In this document: one piece after another, positions 33,060-42,603 of the stretch | How the letters are laid out: each line of letters opens with the position of its first letter | Position numbering within the stretch: position 1 is the stretch's first letter | NCBI GenBank assembly: GCA_023265995.1 | Contig: JAHFSA010000003.1 | Span: forward strand, 276,986-340,985 | Length of the DNA stretch: 64,000 bases | Reading direction: 5' to 3' | DNA from: Perlucidibaca sp. | Lineage (GTDB): Bacteria; Pseudomonadota; Gammaproteobacteria; Pseudomonadales; Moraxellaceae | Translations under genes and position numbers: made by a program | Notes under the pieces: generated by a model | What the model was told of the DNA's origin: nothing | What the model saw: the letters and a program-made list of their open reading frames with translations, nothing else | Database searches by the model: none

Positions 33060-34769
33060 ATGGCACAAGCAAATCTCAGCGCAATCACCACACGCATGAT
33101 GGCCGGCGGCATGCCGCCCTGGCTGCGTCAGCTCGTGCTCCTGCTCGGCGTCGCCGCCGCCGTCGCCGCCGGACTTGCCGTCGTGCTCTGGTCGCGTGAA
33201 CCGGACTATCGCGTGCTCTACAGCAACCTGGCGCCGGAACGTGCCAGCTCGGTCATGGATGCGCTCACCGCGCAGAACATTCCGTTCAAGCTCGAAGACA
33301 ACACCGGCGCGCTGCTGGTGCCCGAGACCGAACTGCACAATGCCCGCCTCAAGCTGGCCGGCAGCGGCCTGACCCAGAGCGAGGACGGCACCGGCCTGGA
33401 AATGATCCGCGCCGAGAAGGGCTTCGGCGTCAGCGAGTTCATGGAAACCCGCAAGTATCAGCACGCCCTCGAAGTCGAGCTGGCGCGCACCATCGACAGC
33501 ATCCAGCAGATCCGTTCCTCGCGCGTGCATCTGGCGCTGCCCAAGCAGAGCGTGTTCGTGCGTGACCGCAAGCCGGCCAGCGCCTCGGTCATGGTCGACA
33601 TCCGCCCGGGCAGCACGCTGGAGCAGAAGAATGTCACCGCCATCATGAATCTGGTGGCATCGAGCATTCCCGAGCTGAGCGCGGACCAGGTCACCGTGGT
33701 CGACCAGCAGGGCAATCTGCTCTCCAAGGTCGAGCGTGATGATGCCCTGGAGCTGAGCAACCGCCAGTTCGCCTATCGCCAGCAGGTCGAGAAGGCCTAC
33801 GAGACACGCATCGAACATCTGCTCGCCGATATCGTGCCGTCCGGCCGCGTGCGCGTGCAGGTCTCGGCAGACATGGACTTCTCGTCGCTGCAGGAAAGCC
33901 GCGAAAGCTACAACCCCGAGCGTGCCGTGGTGCGCAGCGAGCAGATCAACAACACGCACAACGACAATGCCCCCGGCACCGCCGCGGGTGTGCCGGGCGC
34001 GCTCAGCAACCAGCCGCCCAGCGACAGTACGCCGGCTCCGGGTGCCAAGGTCGCCAATGCCGTTGCCGGCGCCTCGACCAGCAGCAAGGTTGACAACGGC
34101 AGCAGCACCCAGGCCATCACGCGCAATTACGAAATCGACCGCGTGCTCAATTACAGCACCACGCCGGCCGGCAGCATCCGCAAGCTCTCGGTGGCCGTGG
34201 TGGTCGACAGCACGCCGCTGCATGACAAGGGTGGCCGCATCATCAAGCCCGGCCCCAATGCCGTTGAACTGGAACGTATGAACGGACTGGTCCAGGGCGC
34301 CATCGGCTATCAGCTTGAACGCGGCGACAAGGTCACCGTGGTCAGCGCCAGCTTCACCGCTCCGGCTGACACGGCGGAAGCGACCGACAGCCCCGGCTTC
34401 TGGCAGGAAGCCTGGTTCTCCAGCCTGGCCAAGCAGCTCCTCGTCGGTCTCGCCGTGCTGCTGGTGGCGCTCGGCGTGCTGCGTCCGCTGCTGCGCCAGA
34501 CCCTGTTTCCGGCACTGCCGGGCGGCGCCGGGGCAGGGCAGCTGCCGGCCCTGGCCGGCGGTCCGGGCGAGGGCGCCTCCGCGCTGGCCCAGCTCGGCTA
34601 CGCCACGCCTCAGGGCCTGCCGGCTCCGGCGGGCAGCGCACCGGCCATGCTGGCGCTGCCGGGCAATGATCTGGAGCAGCGCATGAGTGCCGTGCGCCAT
34701 GCCGCTAGCGAAGACCCGCGCCTGGTGGCGCAGGTCGTGAAAAGCTGGGTGACCCCTCATGACGCCTGA
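33060..34769 (+). CDS. fliF: FliF, MS-ring protein
   Basis: FliF forms the membrane-spanning MS ring, the first structure built. The 569-residue protein has two transmembrane helices (about 22-45 and 455-480), ring-building motifs between them (VLYSNLAPERASSVMDAL, LEVELARTIDSIQQIRSSRV) and a C-terminal FliG-binding tail (MSAVRHAASEDPRLVAQVVK, then W). It overlaps fliG by 11 bases. Confidence 0.97.
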   Translation: MAQANLSAITTRMMAGGMPPWLRQLVLLLGVAAAVAAGLAVVLWSREPDYRVLYSNLAPERASSVMDALTAQNIPFKLEDNTGALLVPETELHNARLKLAGSGLTQSEDGTGLEMIRAEKGFGVSEFMETRKYQHALEVELARTIDSIQQIRSSRVHLALPKQSVFVRDRKPASASVMVDIRPGSTLEQKNVTAIMNLVASSIPELSADQVTVVDQQGNLLSKVERDDALELSNRQFAYRQQVEKAYETRIEHLLADIVPSGRVRVQVSADMDFSSLQESRESYNPERAVVRSEQINNTHNDNAPGTAAGVPGALSNQPPSDSTPAPGAKVANAVAGASTSSKVDNGSSTQAITRNYEIDRVLNYSTTPAGSIRKLSVAVVVDSTPLHDKGGRIIKPGPNAVELERMNGLVQGAIGYQLERGDKVTVVSASFTAPADTAEATDSPGFWQEAWFSSLAKQLLVGLAVLLVALGVLRPLLRQTLFPALPGGAGAGQLPALAGGPGEGASALAQLGYATPQGLPAPAGSAPAMLALPGNDLEQRMSAVRHAASEDPRLVAQVVKSWVTPHDA

Positions 34770-35778
34770 TATCGAACCGGGCCGGGCCCCGGCCGGCAGC
34801 GAGCAGGCAGCCATGCTGCTGCTCATGCTCGGCGAGGACCGTGCCGCCGAAGTGCTGAAATATGTCGGCTCGGAAGCTGTCGAGAGAATCGGCATGGCCA
34901 TGGCCGGCATCCGCGAGGTCAACAATGACCAGGCGCTGGCCGTGATCGATCACTTCGGCCATGCCCTGCGCGCGAATACGCCGCTGGGTGTGGGCGTGCC
35001 CGACTATGTCCGCCAGGTGCTGGTCACCACGCTTGGCGAGCAGCAGGGTCGCAATCTCGCCGACCGCGTGCTCGGTGATGCCCAGCCGGTCGAGATCGAC
35101 TCCCTGCGCTGGCTTGAATTCGACACCGTCGTGCACATGCTGCGCGACGAGCATCCGCAGATCATCGCCATCACGCTGGCGCACATGGCCAAGGATCAGG
35201 CCGCCATGATCCTCGATCGTCTCAGCCCCGAGCTGCAGGACGATGTCGTGTTGCGCATCGCCACGCTGGAGAAGATTCCGCAGGCCGCGCTGATCGAGCT
35301 GCAGGACATTCTGCGCAACAAGCTGTCGCTGTCGGGCTCGTTCAAGTCCAAGGCCATAGATGGCGCCAAGGCCGTCGCCGGCATCATGAACTGCGTCGGC
35401 TCGGCCACCGAGAGCCGCATCATCGCGGCCCTGGGCAAGGCCGACAGCGCGCTGACGACGAAGATCCAGGACCTCATGTTCGTCTTCGACAACCTGATCA
35501 GCCTCGACGACAAGGGCATGCAGCTGCTGTTGCGCGAAGTCGCCAGCGACACCCTGGCACTGGCGCTCAAGGGCGCCGTCGAGCCCATGCGCGAGAAAGT
35601 CTTCAAGAACATGTCCAAGCGTGCCGGCGAAATCCTGCAGGAAGACATGGAAACACGCGGTCCGGTCAAGATGAGCGAAGTCGAGGCCGCGCAGAAGGAT
35701 GTGGTGGCGGCGGCGCGTCGTCTCGCCGAGGCCGGACAGATCATGCTGGCGAGCGGGAGAGATGACTATGTCGAGTAA
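34759..35778 (+). CDS. fliG: FliG, flagellar motor switch and torque protein
   Basis: FliG links MS ring and C-ring and contacts the stator. The 339-residue protein has the N-terminal FliF-binding domain, the middle EHPQIIAITLAHM-type motif (residues about 131-143) and the C-terminal torque helix region DLMFVFDNLISLDDKGMQLL with charged residues. Its end overlaps fliH by 17 bases. Confidence 0.97.
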   Translation: MTPDIEPGRAPAGSEQAAMLLLMLGEDRAAEVLKYVGSEAVERIGMAMAGIREVNNDQALAVIDHFGHALRANTPLGVGVPDYVRQVLVTTLGEQQGRNLADRVLGDAQPVEIDSLRWLEFDTVVHMLRDEHPQIIAITLAHMAKDQAAMILDRLSPELQDDVVLRIATLEKIPQAALIELQDILRNKLSLSGSFKSKAIDGAKAVAGIMNCVGSATESRIIAALGKADSALTTKIQDLMFVFDNLISLDDKGMQLLLREVASDTLALALKGAVEPMREKVFKNMSKRAGEILQEDMETRGPVKMSEVEAAQKDVVAAARRLAEAGQIMLASGRDDYVE

Positions 35779-36406
35779 CGCCGCCCTGGCCTGGACACGC
35801 TGGCAGGCACCGGACATGCAGCTCGGCAACGCGGCCGCGCCTGTGGCGCCGGCTGCCGCCGATACCCATGCGCCGGTCGCTGTCGATGTCCAGGCGCTGC
35901 GCGACGAAGCCCGCCGTGCCGGCTGGGAGCAGGGGCTGGCCGAGGGCCGCCAGGCCGCGCGCGGCGAACTGCGTCTGCAGGCCGAGCGCTGGCAGCAACT
36001 GGTCACGCATCTGGCACAGCCGCTGGCCGCGCTCGATGACACGGTCGAGCAGGAGCTGCTCGATCTCGTCCTCGCCGTATCCCGCCGCGTCATCATGACC
36101 GAGCTGCAGGCCGGCCCGGAGCAGGTGCTGGATGTCATCCGCGAAGCCGTGGCGGCCTTGCCGGTGACCAGTCGCCATGTCCGCATACATCTGCATCCCG
36201 AAGATGCCCATCTGGTGGCCGAACATCTGCCGGCGCACGGCGACGTGCAGTGGCATGTCGTGGAGGATGCCGCCATCACGCGTGGCGGCTGCCTGCTCGA
36301 CAGCGGCAGCACGCATGTCGATGCCCGCGTCGAGACCCGTCTCGACGATGCCATGATGACCCTGGCCGGCGATGACGCCCGCCTGCTGCGAGCCGGCCCG
36401 CGATGA
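35762..36406 (+). CDS. fliH: FliH, export ATPase regulator
   Basis: FliH binds and restrains FliI and anchors it to FliN. The 214-residue protein has a variable N-terminus, a central G/A-rich helix with the family GxxxG-like repeat ([16 protein letters not shown]) and the C-terminal FliI-binding domain ending [15 protein letters not shown] 35762 follows GCGGGAGAG and was preferred over codons further upstream, which lie inside fliG. It overlaps fliI by 4 bases. Confidence 0.92.
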   Translation: MTMSSNAALAWTRWQAPDMQLGNAAAPVAPAAADTHAPVAVDVQALRDEARRAGWEQGLAEGRQAARGELRLQAERWQQLVTHLAQPLAALDDTVEQELLDLVLAVSRRVIMTELQAGPEQVLDVIREAVAALPVTSRHVRIHLHPEDAHLVAEHLPAHGDVQWHVVEDAAITRGGCLLDSGSTHVDARVETRLDDAMMTLAGDDARLLRAGPR

Positions 36407-37764
36407 CCTCCGATCCGGTGGCCAGCGCCTCGGCGCGCCGCTGGGCCGAACGCCTGGCCGAGCGTCGTGAACGCCTGTCGGCGGCGGCCACGCCGCTGGT
36501 CGAAGGTCAGCTGCGCCGCATAGTCGGCATGCTCATCGAGGCCGAAGGCCTGAAGGCCGCCATGGGCTCGCGCTGCCTGATCGAGACCAGCGACGGCGGC
36601 TGGCTGGAGACCGAGGTCGTCGGCTTCAGCGGCGAGCGTCTGCAGCTCATGCCCACCGGCGAACTCGCCGGCATCAATCCCAATGCCCGCGTCATCGCCG
36701 TGCCGGCCGAACCCGGCGTGCCGGTGGGTGACGGTCTGCTCGGCCGCGTCATCGACGCCTCTTCGCGTCCGCTCGACGGCAAGGGCCCGCTGCAGGTCAG
36801 CCAGCGCCGGCCGCTGATCGCCAAGCCGCTCAACCCGCTCGGCCGCGAACCCATACGTGAACCCCTGGATGTCGGCATCCGTGCCCTCAACGGCCTGCTC
36901 TGCGTCGGTCGCGGCCAGCGCCTCGGTCTCTTCGCCGGCTCCGGCGTCGGCAAGAGCGTGCTGCTCGGCATGATGACCCGCTTCACCCAGGCCGACATCA
37001 TCGTCGTCGCGCTGATCGGCGAGCGTGGCCGCGAGGTCAAGGAATTCGTCGATCACATACTCGGGCCGGAAGGCATGGCGCGCGCCGTCGTCGTCGCCAC
37101 GCCGGCCGACCATGCGCCGCTCATGCGCCTGCGCGCGGCCTGGGTCGCCACCGCCATTGCCGAACATTTCCGCGACGAGGGCAGGCAGGTCCTGCTACTC
37201 ATGGATTCGCTCACGCGCTTCGCCCAGGCCCAGCGTGAAATCTCGCTCGCCGTTGGCGAACCGCCGGCGACCAAGGGCTATCCGCCCAGTGTCTTCGCGC
37301 GCCTGCCGGCTCTGGTTGAACGCGCCGGCAACGGTCCTGCCGGCGGCGGCTCCATCACTGCCTTCTATACCGTGCTGGCCGAAGGCGATGACCAGCAGGA
37401 CCCCATCGTCGACTCCGCGCGCGCTATTCTCGACGGCCACATCGTGCTCTCGCGCCATCTCGCCGAGGCCGGGCATTTTCCGGCCATCGACATCGAGCAG
37501 TCGGTCAGCCGCGCCATGAACGACATCATCGACAAGCCGCATCGCCAGCTGGTGCGGCAGTTCCGCCAGACCTGGGCGACCTATCAGCAGAACCGCGACC
37601 TGATCGCCATCGGCGCCTACCAGCGCGGCAGCGATCCGCGCATAGACGAGGCCATACGCCTGCAACCGGTGATGGCCGCCTACCTGCAGCAGGACACCGA
37701 CGAAGCAGTGGATGTCCTGCTCGCCGGCGACCAGCTCGACCAGCTTTTCCCGCCACAGGCATAG
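36403..37764 (+). CDS. fliI: FliI, flagellum-specific export ATPase
   Basis: FliI is the ATPase of the flagellar export apparatus, related to the F1 beta subunit. The 453-residue protein has Walker A GSGVGKS (about 183-189), the [18 protein letters not shown] segment, Walker [18 protein letters not shown] and the [13 protein letters not shown] loop. The start overlaps fliH by 4 bases. Length is normal. Confidence 0.98.
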   Translation: MTSDPVASASARRWAERLAERRERLSAAATPLVEGQLRRIVGMLIEAEGLKAAMGSRCLIETSDGGWLETEVVGFSGERLQLMPTGELAGINPNARVIAVPAEPGVPVGDGLLGRVIDASSRPLDGKGPLQVSQRRPLIAKPLNPLGREPIREPLDVGIRALNGLLCVGRGQRLGLFAGSGVGKSVLLGMMTRFTQADIIVVALIGERGREVKEFVDHILGPEGMARAVVVATPADHAPLMRLRAAWVATAIAEHFRDEGRQVLLLMDSLTRFAQAQREISLAVGEPPATKGYPPSVFARLPALVERAGNGPAGGGSITAFYTVLAEGDDQQDPIVDSARAILDGHIVLSRHLAEAGHFPAIDIEQSVSRAMNDIIDKPHRQLVRQFRQTWATYQQNRDLIAIGAYQRGSDPRIDEAIRLQPVMAAYLQQDTDEAVDVLLAGDQLDQLFPPQA

Positions 37765-37788
37765 CGAACGTGCTGACCGGAGAATGAC

Positions 37789-38274
37789 ATGATGAAGCGA
37801 TCGAAGCGCATGCAGCCGGTACTGGAACTGGCCAGCCGCAAGGAGCAGGAAAGCCTGCGCCGCTGCGGCGCGGCCCAGCAGCGCATCGACGATGCCCAGG
37901 CCAAGCTCTGCCAGCTGCAGGATTACGCCGAGGACTATCGCCAGCGCGGCAACAGCGCCGGCAGCGTCGCGCTCGATCTGGTGCAGCTGCAGGCCTCGCG
38001 ACACTTTCTCGAACGTCTGCACGATGCCATGCGCCAGCAGCAGGCCGAGGTCGAGCGTTTGCAACGCAGCGCCACCGTGCTGCGTCAGGAATGGATGGCG
38101 GCGCGCCGTTATCGCGACAGCCTGGCCGATCTCGCCGAGCGCTATCGCCACGAGGAACACACCGCACATGAACGCGCGGCGCAGCATCGCGCTGATGATC
38201 TGGCCGGGCAGCGCCTGGCCTGGATGCGCCGTGACGACCCAGCCCAGGCCGCAGTGGCCGGAGACCGCTCATGA
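37789..38274 (+). CDS. fliJ: FliJ, export chaperone escort
   Basis: FliJ is a coiled-coil protein like the F1 gamma subunit that fits inside the FliI ring and recycles chaperones. The 161-residue protein is almost entirely helical and charged (KEQESLRRCGAAQQRIDDAQ, LVQLQASRHFLERLHDAM), as expected. It follows fliI by 24 bases and overlaps fliK by 4. Confidence 0.88.
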   Translation: MMKRSKRMQPVLELASRKEQESLRRCGAAQQRIDDAQAKLCQLQDYAEDYRQRGNSAGSVALDLVQLQASRHFLERLHDAMRQQQAEVERLQRSATVLRQEWMAARRYRDSLADLAERYRHEEHTAHERAAQHRADDLAGQRLAWMRRDDPAQAAVAGDRS

Positions 38275-39641
38275 TGACCCCCGCACTGACCGCCTGCACC
38301 GACCTTTCCGCCAGCAGCGCCGGCACGCCCGCGCCAGCCGCCGGCAATGGCGAGAGCGGGGCGGCCTTCAACGCCATACTCACCACCATGCTGCCCGAGG
38401 CCGATGCCGCCGCCAGCACGGCGCTGATCGCGACCGATCTGTCGGCGCTGCTGACCACTCCGGCCGCACCAGCCGTTACTGATGCCGGTGAAGCACTGGC
38501 GCTCATGCTGCCCGGACTGGGACTGGCCGATGCCACGACGACCGGCACCGAGCTGAGCGAAACCGGCAGCGACAGCGGCGATGGCTTTGGTGATGGCGGC
38601 GACACCGGCAGCAGCACGGATGATGACTCCGCCACTGCCGCGCTCGGTCAGAGCCTGCCGGACTGGCTGGTGGCTCTGCCGCTGCCGGCGCCTCTGCATG
38701 ACGACACGATCAGCCTGGCAGCCGGTCTCGGCAATGGCACGGGCGGCGGCAATGCGACCGCGCTCGGCATGGCCGTGCGCCTGGCGACCGGCAACGCCGG
38801 TACTCCCGGTCAGGCCGCGCTGCCATCCGCCCAGACCGTCACTGACGACCTGGCCTCTGCCGTGCAAACGGCGGCCGGCAGCGACAGCCTGGCTGCTGCG
38901 TCAGCCCGGGCCCCTGCGGCCATGACGGAGCGTGATGCCAACAGCCGGCCGTTGCCGTCGGCGGCCAGTCTGGCGGCGACCTTTGCCGGCAGTGGCGCCG
39001 GCGCCCCTCCGGCGGCTGCCGGCTGGCAGTTGGTCAGTCAGGGTCTGGAAGGTCTGCTGCGCAGCCGCGAAGGCCGCCAGGTGCAGGCGCTGGAATCAGC
39101 CCCCGAGCTGACCGCCTTGTCGCTGCCCGGCCAGCCGGCTGCCAGCGGCGTGCGCGAGCCGGTGCTTATCAGCCTGCCGCAGCATGCGCTGCTCAGCCCG
39201 GACTGGGGAGATGCCTTCAGCCAGCATCTGGTGACGCTGGCGCAGCAGGGCACGCAGACCGCCAGTCTGCAGCTCAATCCCGAAGATCTCGGACCCATTC
39301 ACGTCAGGATCAGCCTGCACGAGCAGGCTGCCAGCGTCGAATTCGCCGCCCGTCATGCCGCCACCAGCGAGCTCATCGAGTCGGCGCTGCCACGCCTGGC
39401 CGGCGCCTTCGAAGCTCACGGCCTGCGTCTCGATGACGTCAAGATGAGCCAGATGCCGGCACGTCAGGATGGCTTCAGCCTGGCCTCCGGTTCGTCCCAG
39501 GGCGGCCAGCAGGGCGGTGATGCGCAGTCGCGCGGACAGTCCGGCAGCGGCCCGGCGACGCGTGCCGCCAATGATGGCGAGGCCGTGGTACGCGTGCTGC
39601 GCGTGGCGGGCTCCGGCGACGGCATAGACGACTACGCCTGA
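38271..39641 (+). CDS. fliK: FliK, hook-length control protein
   Basis: FliK measures hook length and triggers the FlhB switch. The 456-residue protein has a long disordered N-terminal part rich in Ala, Ser, Thr and Gly, then the conserved C-domain at about 310-400: WGDAFSQHLVTLAQQGTQTA, LQLNPEDLGPIHVRISL and LIESALPRLAGAFEAHGLRL. It ends the fliE-K operon, whereas in Pseudomonas fliK lies just before fliL. A diverged second FliK-like gene lies at 13794-15410. Confidence 0.94.
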   Translation: MMTPALTACTDLSASSAGTPAPAAGNGESGAAFNAILTTMLPEADAAASTALIATDLSALLTTPAAPAVTDAGEALALMLPGLGLADATTTGTELSETGSDSGDGFGDGGDTGSSTDDDSATAALGQSLPDWLVALPLPAPLHDDTISLAAGLGNGTGGGNATALGMAVRLATGNAGTPGQAALPSAQTVTDDLASAVQTAAGSDSLAAASARAPAAMTERDANSRPLPSAASLAATFAGSGAGAPPAAAGWQLVSQGLEGLLRSREGRQVQALESAPELTALSLPGQPAASGVREPVLISLPQHALLSPDWGDAFSQHLVTLAQQGTQTASLQLNPEDLGPIHVRISLHEQAASVEFAARHAATSELIESALPRLAGAFEAHGLRLDDVKMSQMPARQDGFSLASGSSQGGQQGGDAQSRGQSGSGPATRAANDGEAVVRVLRVAGSGDGIDDYA

Positions 39642-39655
39642 GTTCGGGGCATGTT

Positions 39656-39694
39656 CTCCGGTGCGGCAAATGTCGCATCCGGAGGCTTGTCATT
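39656..39694 (+). terminator. hairpin after fliK, probable terminator of the flagellar cluster
   Basis: CTCCGGTGCG (39656-39665) pairs with CGCATCCGGAG (39674-39684) with one bulged base, followed by GCTTGTCATTT. It lies 15 bases after the fliK stop. Confidence 0.55.
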
Positions 39695-39715
39695 TGCCGG
39701 CGTGCGCAGGACTAT
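39687..39715 (+). promoter_or_regulatory. possible sigma-70 promoter of acuI
   Basis: TTGTCA (39687-39692) and GACTAT (39710-39715) are 17 bases apart. The -35 is 5 of 6, the -10 only 3 of 6. It lies 33 bases before the acuI ATG and overlaps the tail of the fliK hairpin. Confidence 0.35.
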
Positions 39716-39747
39716 CAGTGCCGTCCCGCAGCCTACGGTAGTTCCGC

Positions 39748-40737
39748 ATGTCCTTTCGCGCCATCCAGCTTTCCAAGACCGATGCCGGCTTCCAGGCCGC
39801 GCTTGCCAGCCTCGATGACAGCAGCCTGCCGGCCGGCGATGTCCGCGTCGCCATCAGTCATTCGACCCTGAACTTCAAGGATGGCCTCGCCATCACCAAC
39901 CGTTCGCCGGTGGTGCGTCTGTGGCCCATGGTCGCCGGCATCGATGGCGCCGGCACCGTACTGGAGAGCAGCCATCCCGACTGGCAGCCAGGCGATCGCG
40001 TCATTCTCAATGGCTGGGGCGTCGGTGAGACGCACTGGGGCTGTCTGGCGCAGCAGGCCTCGCTCAAGGGCGACTGGCTGGTGCGTCTGCCCGAGGCGCT
40101 GTCGCCGCGCGCCGCCATGAGCATAGGCACCGCCGGCTACACCGCCATGCTGTCAGTGCTGGCGCTGGAACAGCAGGGCCTGCGTCCGGGTGATGGCGAG
40201 GTGCTGGTCACCGGCGCCAGCGGTGGCGTCGGCTCGGTGGCGACGGCCATCCTGGCGCATCTGGGCTATCGTGTCGTGGCGTCCACCGGCAAGGCCGGCG
40301 AAGCCGCCTTCCTGACTGCGCTGGGCGCCGCCGAGGTCATTGACCGCCAGACCCTGAGCGAGCCGGGCAAGCCCCTGCAGAAGGAGCGCTGGGCAGCGGT
40401 GGTCGATTGTGTCGGCTCGCATACCCTCGCCAATGCCTGCGCGCAGACCCGCTACGGTGGTGTCGTCACCGCCTGCGGTCTGGCCCAGGGCATGGATTTC
40501 CCGGCCAGCGTGGCACCGTTCATCCTGCGTGCCGTGCGCCTGATCGGCATCGACAGCGTGATGGCGCCGCGCGCCGCGCGCGAGCAGGCCTGGGCGCGTC
40601 TGGCCCGTGATCTGCCGGCCGACAAGCTGGCGCTGATCACCGCCGCCGAGATCGGCCTCGATGAAGTCATCGCCATGGCCGGCGAACTCATGGCCGGTCG
40701 CGTGCGCGGCCGTGTCGTGGTGGATGTCAATCGATGA
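39748..40737 (+). CDS. acuI: AcuI-type acrylyl-CoA reductase (YhdH family)
   Basis: AcuI-type enzymes reduce acrylyl-CoA to propionyl-CoA with NADPH. The 329-residue medium-chain reductase has FKDGLAITNRSPVVRLWPMV near the N-terminus, GDRVILNGWGVGE, the nucleotide-binding GASGGVGSVA, and WAAVVDCVGSHTLANACAQT, all typical of YhdH/AcuI. No zinc-binding cysteines are apparent. It lies after the flagellar cluster and overlaps the DUF3465 gene by 4 bases. Substrate is inferred from the family. Confidence 0.9.
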   Translation: MSFRAIQLSKTDAGFQAALASLDDSSLPAGDVRVAISHSTLNFKDGLAITNRSPVVRLWPMVAGIDGAGTVLESSHPDWQPGDRVILNGWGVGETHWGCLAQQASLKGDWLVRLPEALSPRAAMSIGTAGYTAMLSVLALEQQGLRPGDGEVLVTGASGGVGSVATAILAHLGYRVVASTGKAGEAAFLTALGAAEVIDRQTLSEPGKPLQKERWAAVVDCVGSHTLANACAQTRYGGVVTACGLAQGMDFPASVAPFILRAVRLIGIDSVMAPRAAREQAWARLARDLPADKLALITAAEIGLDEVIAMAGELMAGRVRGRVVVDVNR

Positions 40738-41294
40738 AGGGCCGCTCGCCATACTGGCTCTGGCTGGGCCTGCTTCTGCTGCTGGGCCTGTTCAGCCAGC
40801 GCGATCGCATAGGGCACAGCGATGCAGGGCACGGCGCTCCGACCGCCACAACCACGGCGATCACCCCGGCCGAGCCCGCCGCAGCCGGGGACCAGACCGC
40901 CAATGACGCCGGCCGCGACAGCGGCGCCGAGTCCGCCACCGGCGATGACGGCAGCGAGGCCTTCGCCCGTGCCTTCGCCGAGCATCGCAGCAACATCCAG
41001 CTCAGCGGCAGCGGTCGCGTCATCAAGGTCCTGCCCGATGACAACCAGGGCAGTCGTCACCAGCGCCTGCTCGTGCGTCTGGGCCCGGACCGGGCCCATG
41101 GCCAGGTCATCCTGATCGCCCACAACATCGACCTGGCGCCGCGTGTCGAGGACATCTCCGCCGGCGACACCCTGGCCTTCCTCGGTGAATACGAGTGGAG
41201 CGAGAAGGGGGGCGTGCTGCACTGGACGCATCGTGATCCGGGTGGCCGTCATGCCGCCGGCTGGCTGCGCCACAACGGCCACACCTATCGCTGA
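40734..41294 (+). CDS. DUF3465 membrane-anchored protein
   Basis: The 186-residue protein has an N-terminal hydrophobic helix (about 7-19) that is probably a signal anchor, an acidic Ala/Thr-rich linker (25-78) and a C-terminal domain of the DUF3465 type: GSGRVIKVLPDDNQGSRHQR, then VILIAHNIDLAPRV and GVLHWTHRDPGGRHAAGWLR. The His-rich domain is likely periplasmic. The function of the family is unknown. Its ATG overlaps the acuI stop. Confidence 0.75.
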   Translation: MKGRSPYWLWLGLLLLLGLFSQRDRIGHSDAGHGAPTATTTAITPAEPAAAGDQTANDAGRDSGAESATGDDGSEAFARAFAEHRSNIQLSGSGRVIKVLPDDNQGSRHQRLLVRLGPDRAHGQVILIAHNIDLAPRVEDISAGDTLAFLGEYEWSEKGGVLHWTHRDPGGRHAAGWLRHNGHTYR

Positions 41295-41328
41295 ACCGAG
41301 GCGGCGCAGCGGCGGGCGCGGACGGGGG

Positions 41329-41361
41329 CAGGGCAGTGCTCCCGCCCTGTGACCTTTTCTC
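41329..41361 (+). terminator. possible terminator after the DUF3465 gene
   Basis: CAGGGC (41329-41334) pairs with GCCCTG (41344-41349) around a 9-base loop, followed by TGACCTTTTCTC. The stem is short. Confidence 0.42.
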
Positions 41362-41413
41362 GCCGCGCGTTCTGCTCTACGCTCGCGGCTTTCCAGCCCT
41401 GCCACAGGAAGCA

Positions 41414-41803
41414 ATGCTCATGACGACCCCGCGCAAACTGGCCCTGGCCTTCGTCTTCGGCTGGTTCTTCCTGGGAGGCATCGGTCATTTCTTCATGACC
41501 GGCTTCTTCGTCAGCATCGTGCCGCCCTACATTCCCTGGCCGCTCGCGGCCGTCTATGTCAGCGGCATCTTCGAGCTCCTCGGCGCCTTCGGCCTGCTGC
41601 GTCCCGAACTGCGTCGCGCCGCCGGCGCCGGCCTGTTCCTGCTCACGCTCGCGGTCACCCCGGCCAATGTCCACATGTGGCTGCATCCCGAGCTCTTCCC
41701 CGATTTTCCGGCCGCGCTCTACGGCATCCGCCTGATCATCCAGGCTGGTCTGCTCTGGACCATCTGGTGGTCGGCCATCCGCCCGCAGCCGGCAAACTCT
41801 TGA
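41414..41803 (+). CDS. DoxX-like membrane protein
   Basis: The 129-residue protein has four predicted membrane helices and resembles the DoxX-like family (LALAFVFGWFFLGGIGHF, YVSGIFELLGAFGLLRPELR, NVHMWLHPELFP). These proteins are small integral membrane proteins of poorly defined, often redox-related, role. AGGAA lies 3 bases before ATG 41414; ATG 41420 is an alternative. The following gene, a flavin quinone reductase, is 22 bases away and probably cotranscribed. Confidence 0.75.
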   Translation: MLMTTPRKLALAFVFGWFFLGGIGHFFMTGFFVSIVPPYIPWPLAAVYVSGIFELLGAFGLLRPELRRAAGAGLFLLTLAVTPANVHMWLHPELFPDFPAALYGIRLIIQAGLLWTIWWSAIRPQPANS

Positions 41804-41825
41804 TCTGTCACAGCCAGGAATCGTC

Positions 41826-42530
41826 ATGAACGTCTTCATTGTCCACGCCCACCCGGAACCCAATTCCTTCACCTCCGCCATGAAGGATGCCGCCGTCGCC
41901 GATTTCACCGCCGCCGGCCATGAAGTCGTGGTGTCGGATCTCTACGCCATGAACTGGAACCCGATCGCCAGCGCCGCCGATTTCGGCACGCGCGGCAACC
42001 CGGAATACCTGAACTACGCCCTCGAACAGCGCGCCAATGCCGACGCCGACACCCTGGCGCCGGACATCGAAGCCGAGCTGGTCAAGCTGCAGGCGGCCGA
42101 TCTGGTGATCTTCAGCTTCCCGCTGTACTGGTTCTCGGTGCCGGCCATCATGAAGGGCTGGATCGACCGCGTGCTGGTGTCCGGCCGCATCTACGGCGGT
42201 CGCCGCATCTATGATCGCGGCGGCATGGCAGGCAAGCGCGCGCTGCTGGCGCTGACCTGCGGCGGCCGCGACTACATGATGGCGCCCGACGGCATTCACG
42301 GTGACATCCAGCAGATTCTCAAGCCGGTGCTGCAGGGCACTTTCGGCTACATCGGCATGACCGTGCTGCCGCCGTTCGTCGGCTATCACATTCCCTATCT
42401 CAGCCCGGAAGTGCGCAGCGACATCCTCGGCCAGTACCGCCAGTACCTGCACGGACTGGATGCGCTGGAGCCGCTGGTCATGCCGTCGCTGGCGCATTTT
42501 GACCCGCAGATGAAACCGTTGTCGGTCTGA
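41826..42530 (+). CDS. NAD(P)H:quinone oxidoreductase of the flavodoxin-2 family
   Basis: The 234-residue protein has the flavodoxin-like N-terminus NVFIVHAHPEPNSFTSAM, the FSFPLYWFSVPAIMKGWIDR motif that lines the flavin site, and GKRALLALTCGGRDYMM. Such enzymes (MdaB/KefF/NQO1 type) reduce quinones by two electrons using NAD(P)H and FAD or FMN in the cytoplasm. The natural substrate is not evident. Confidence 0.85.
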   Translation: MNVFIVHAHPEPNSFTSAMKDAAVADFTAAGHEVVVSDLYAMNWNPIASAADFGTRGNPEYLNYALEQRANADADTLAPDIEAELVKLQAADLVIFSFPLYWFSVPAIMKGWIDRVLVSGRIYGGRRIYDRGGMAGKRALLALTCGGRDYMMAPDGIHGDIQQILKPVLQGTFGYIGMTVLPPFVGYHIPYLSPEVRSDILGQYRQYLHGLDALEPLVMPSLAHFDPQMKPLSV

Positions 42531-42603
42531 GGCGTTCCTGTGCTTGTGCTGTCACGAAGCTGGTTTATGCTCGGGCAGCAGACTATCCACAAGGAGCTGT
42601 TTC

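Noticed and set aside
34705..37167. 820-codon open frame on the minus strand across fliG-fliI
   Set aside because: Shadow of fliG, fliH and fliI, which have clear motifs. No family features in the antisense product.
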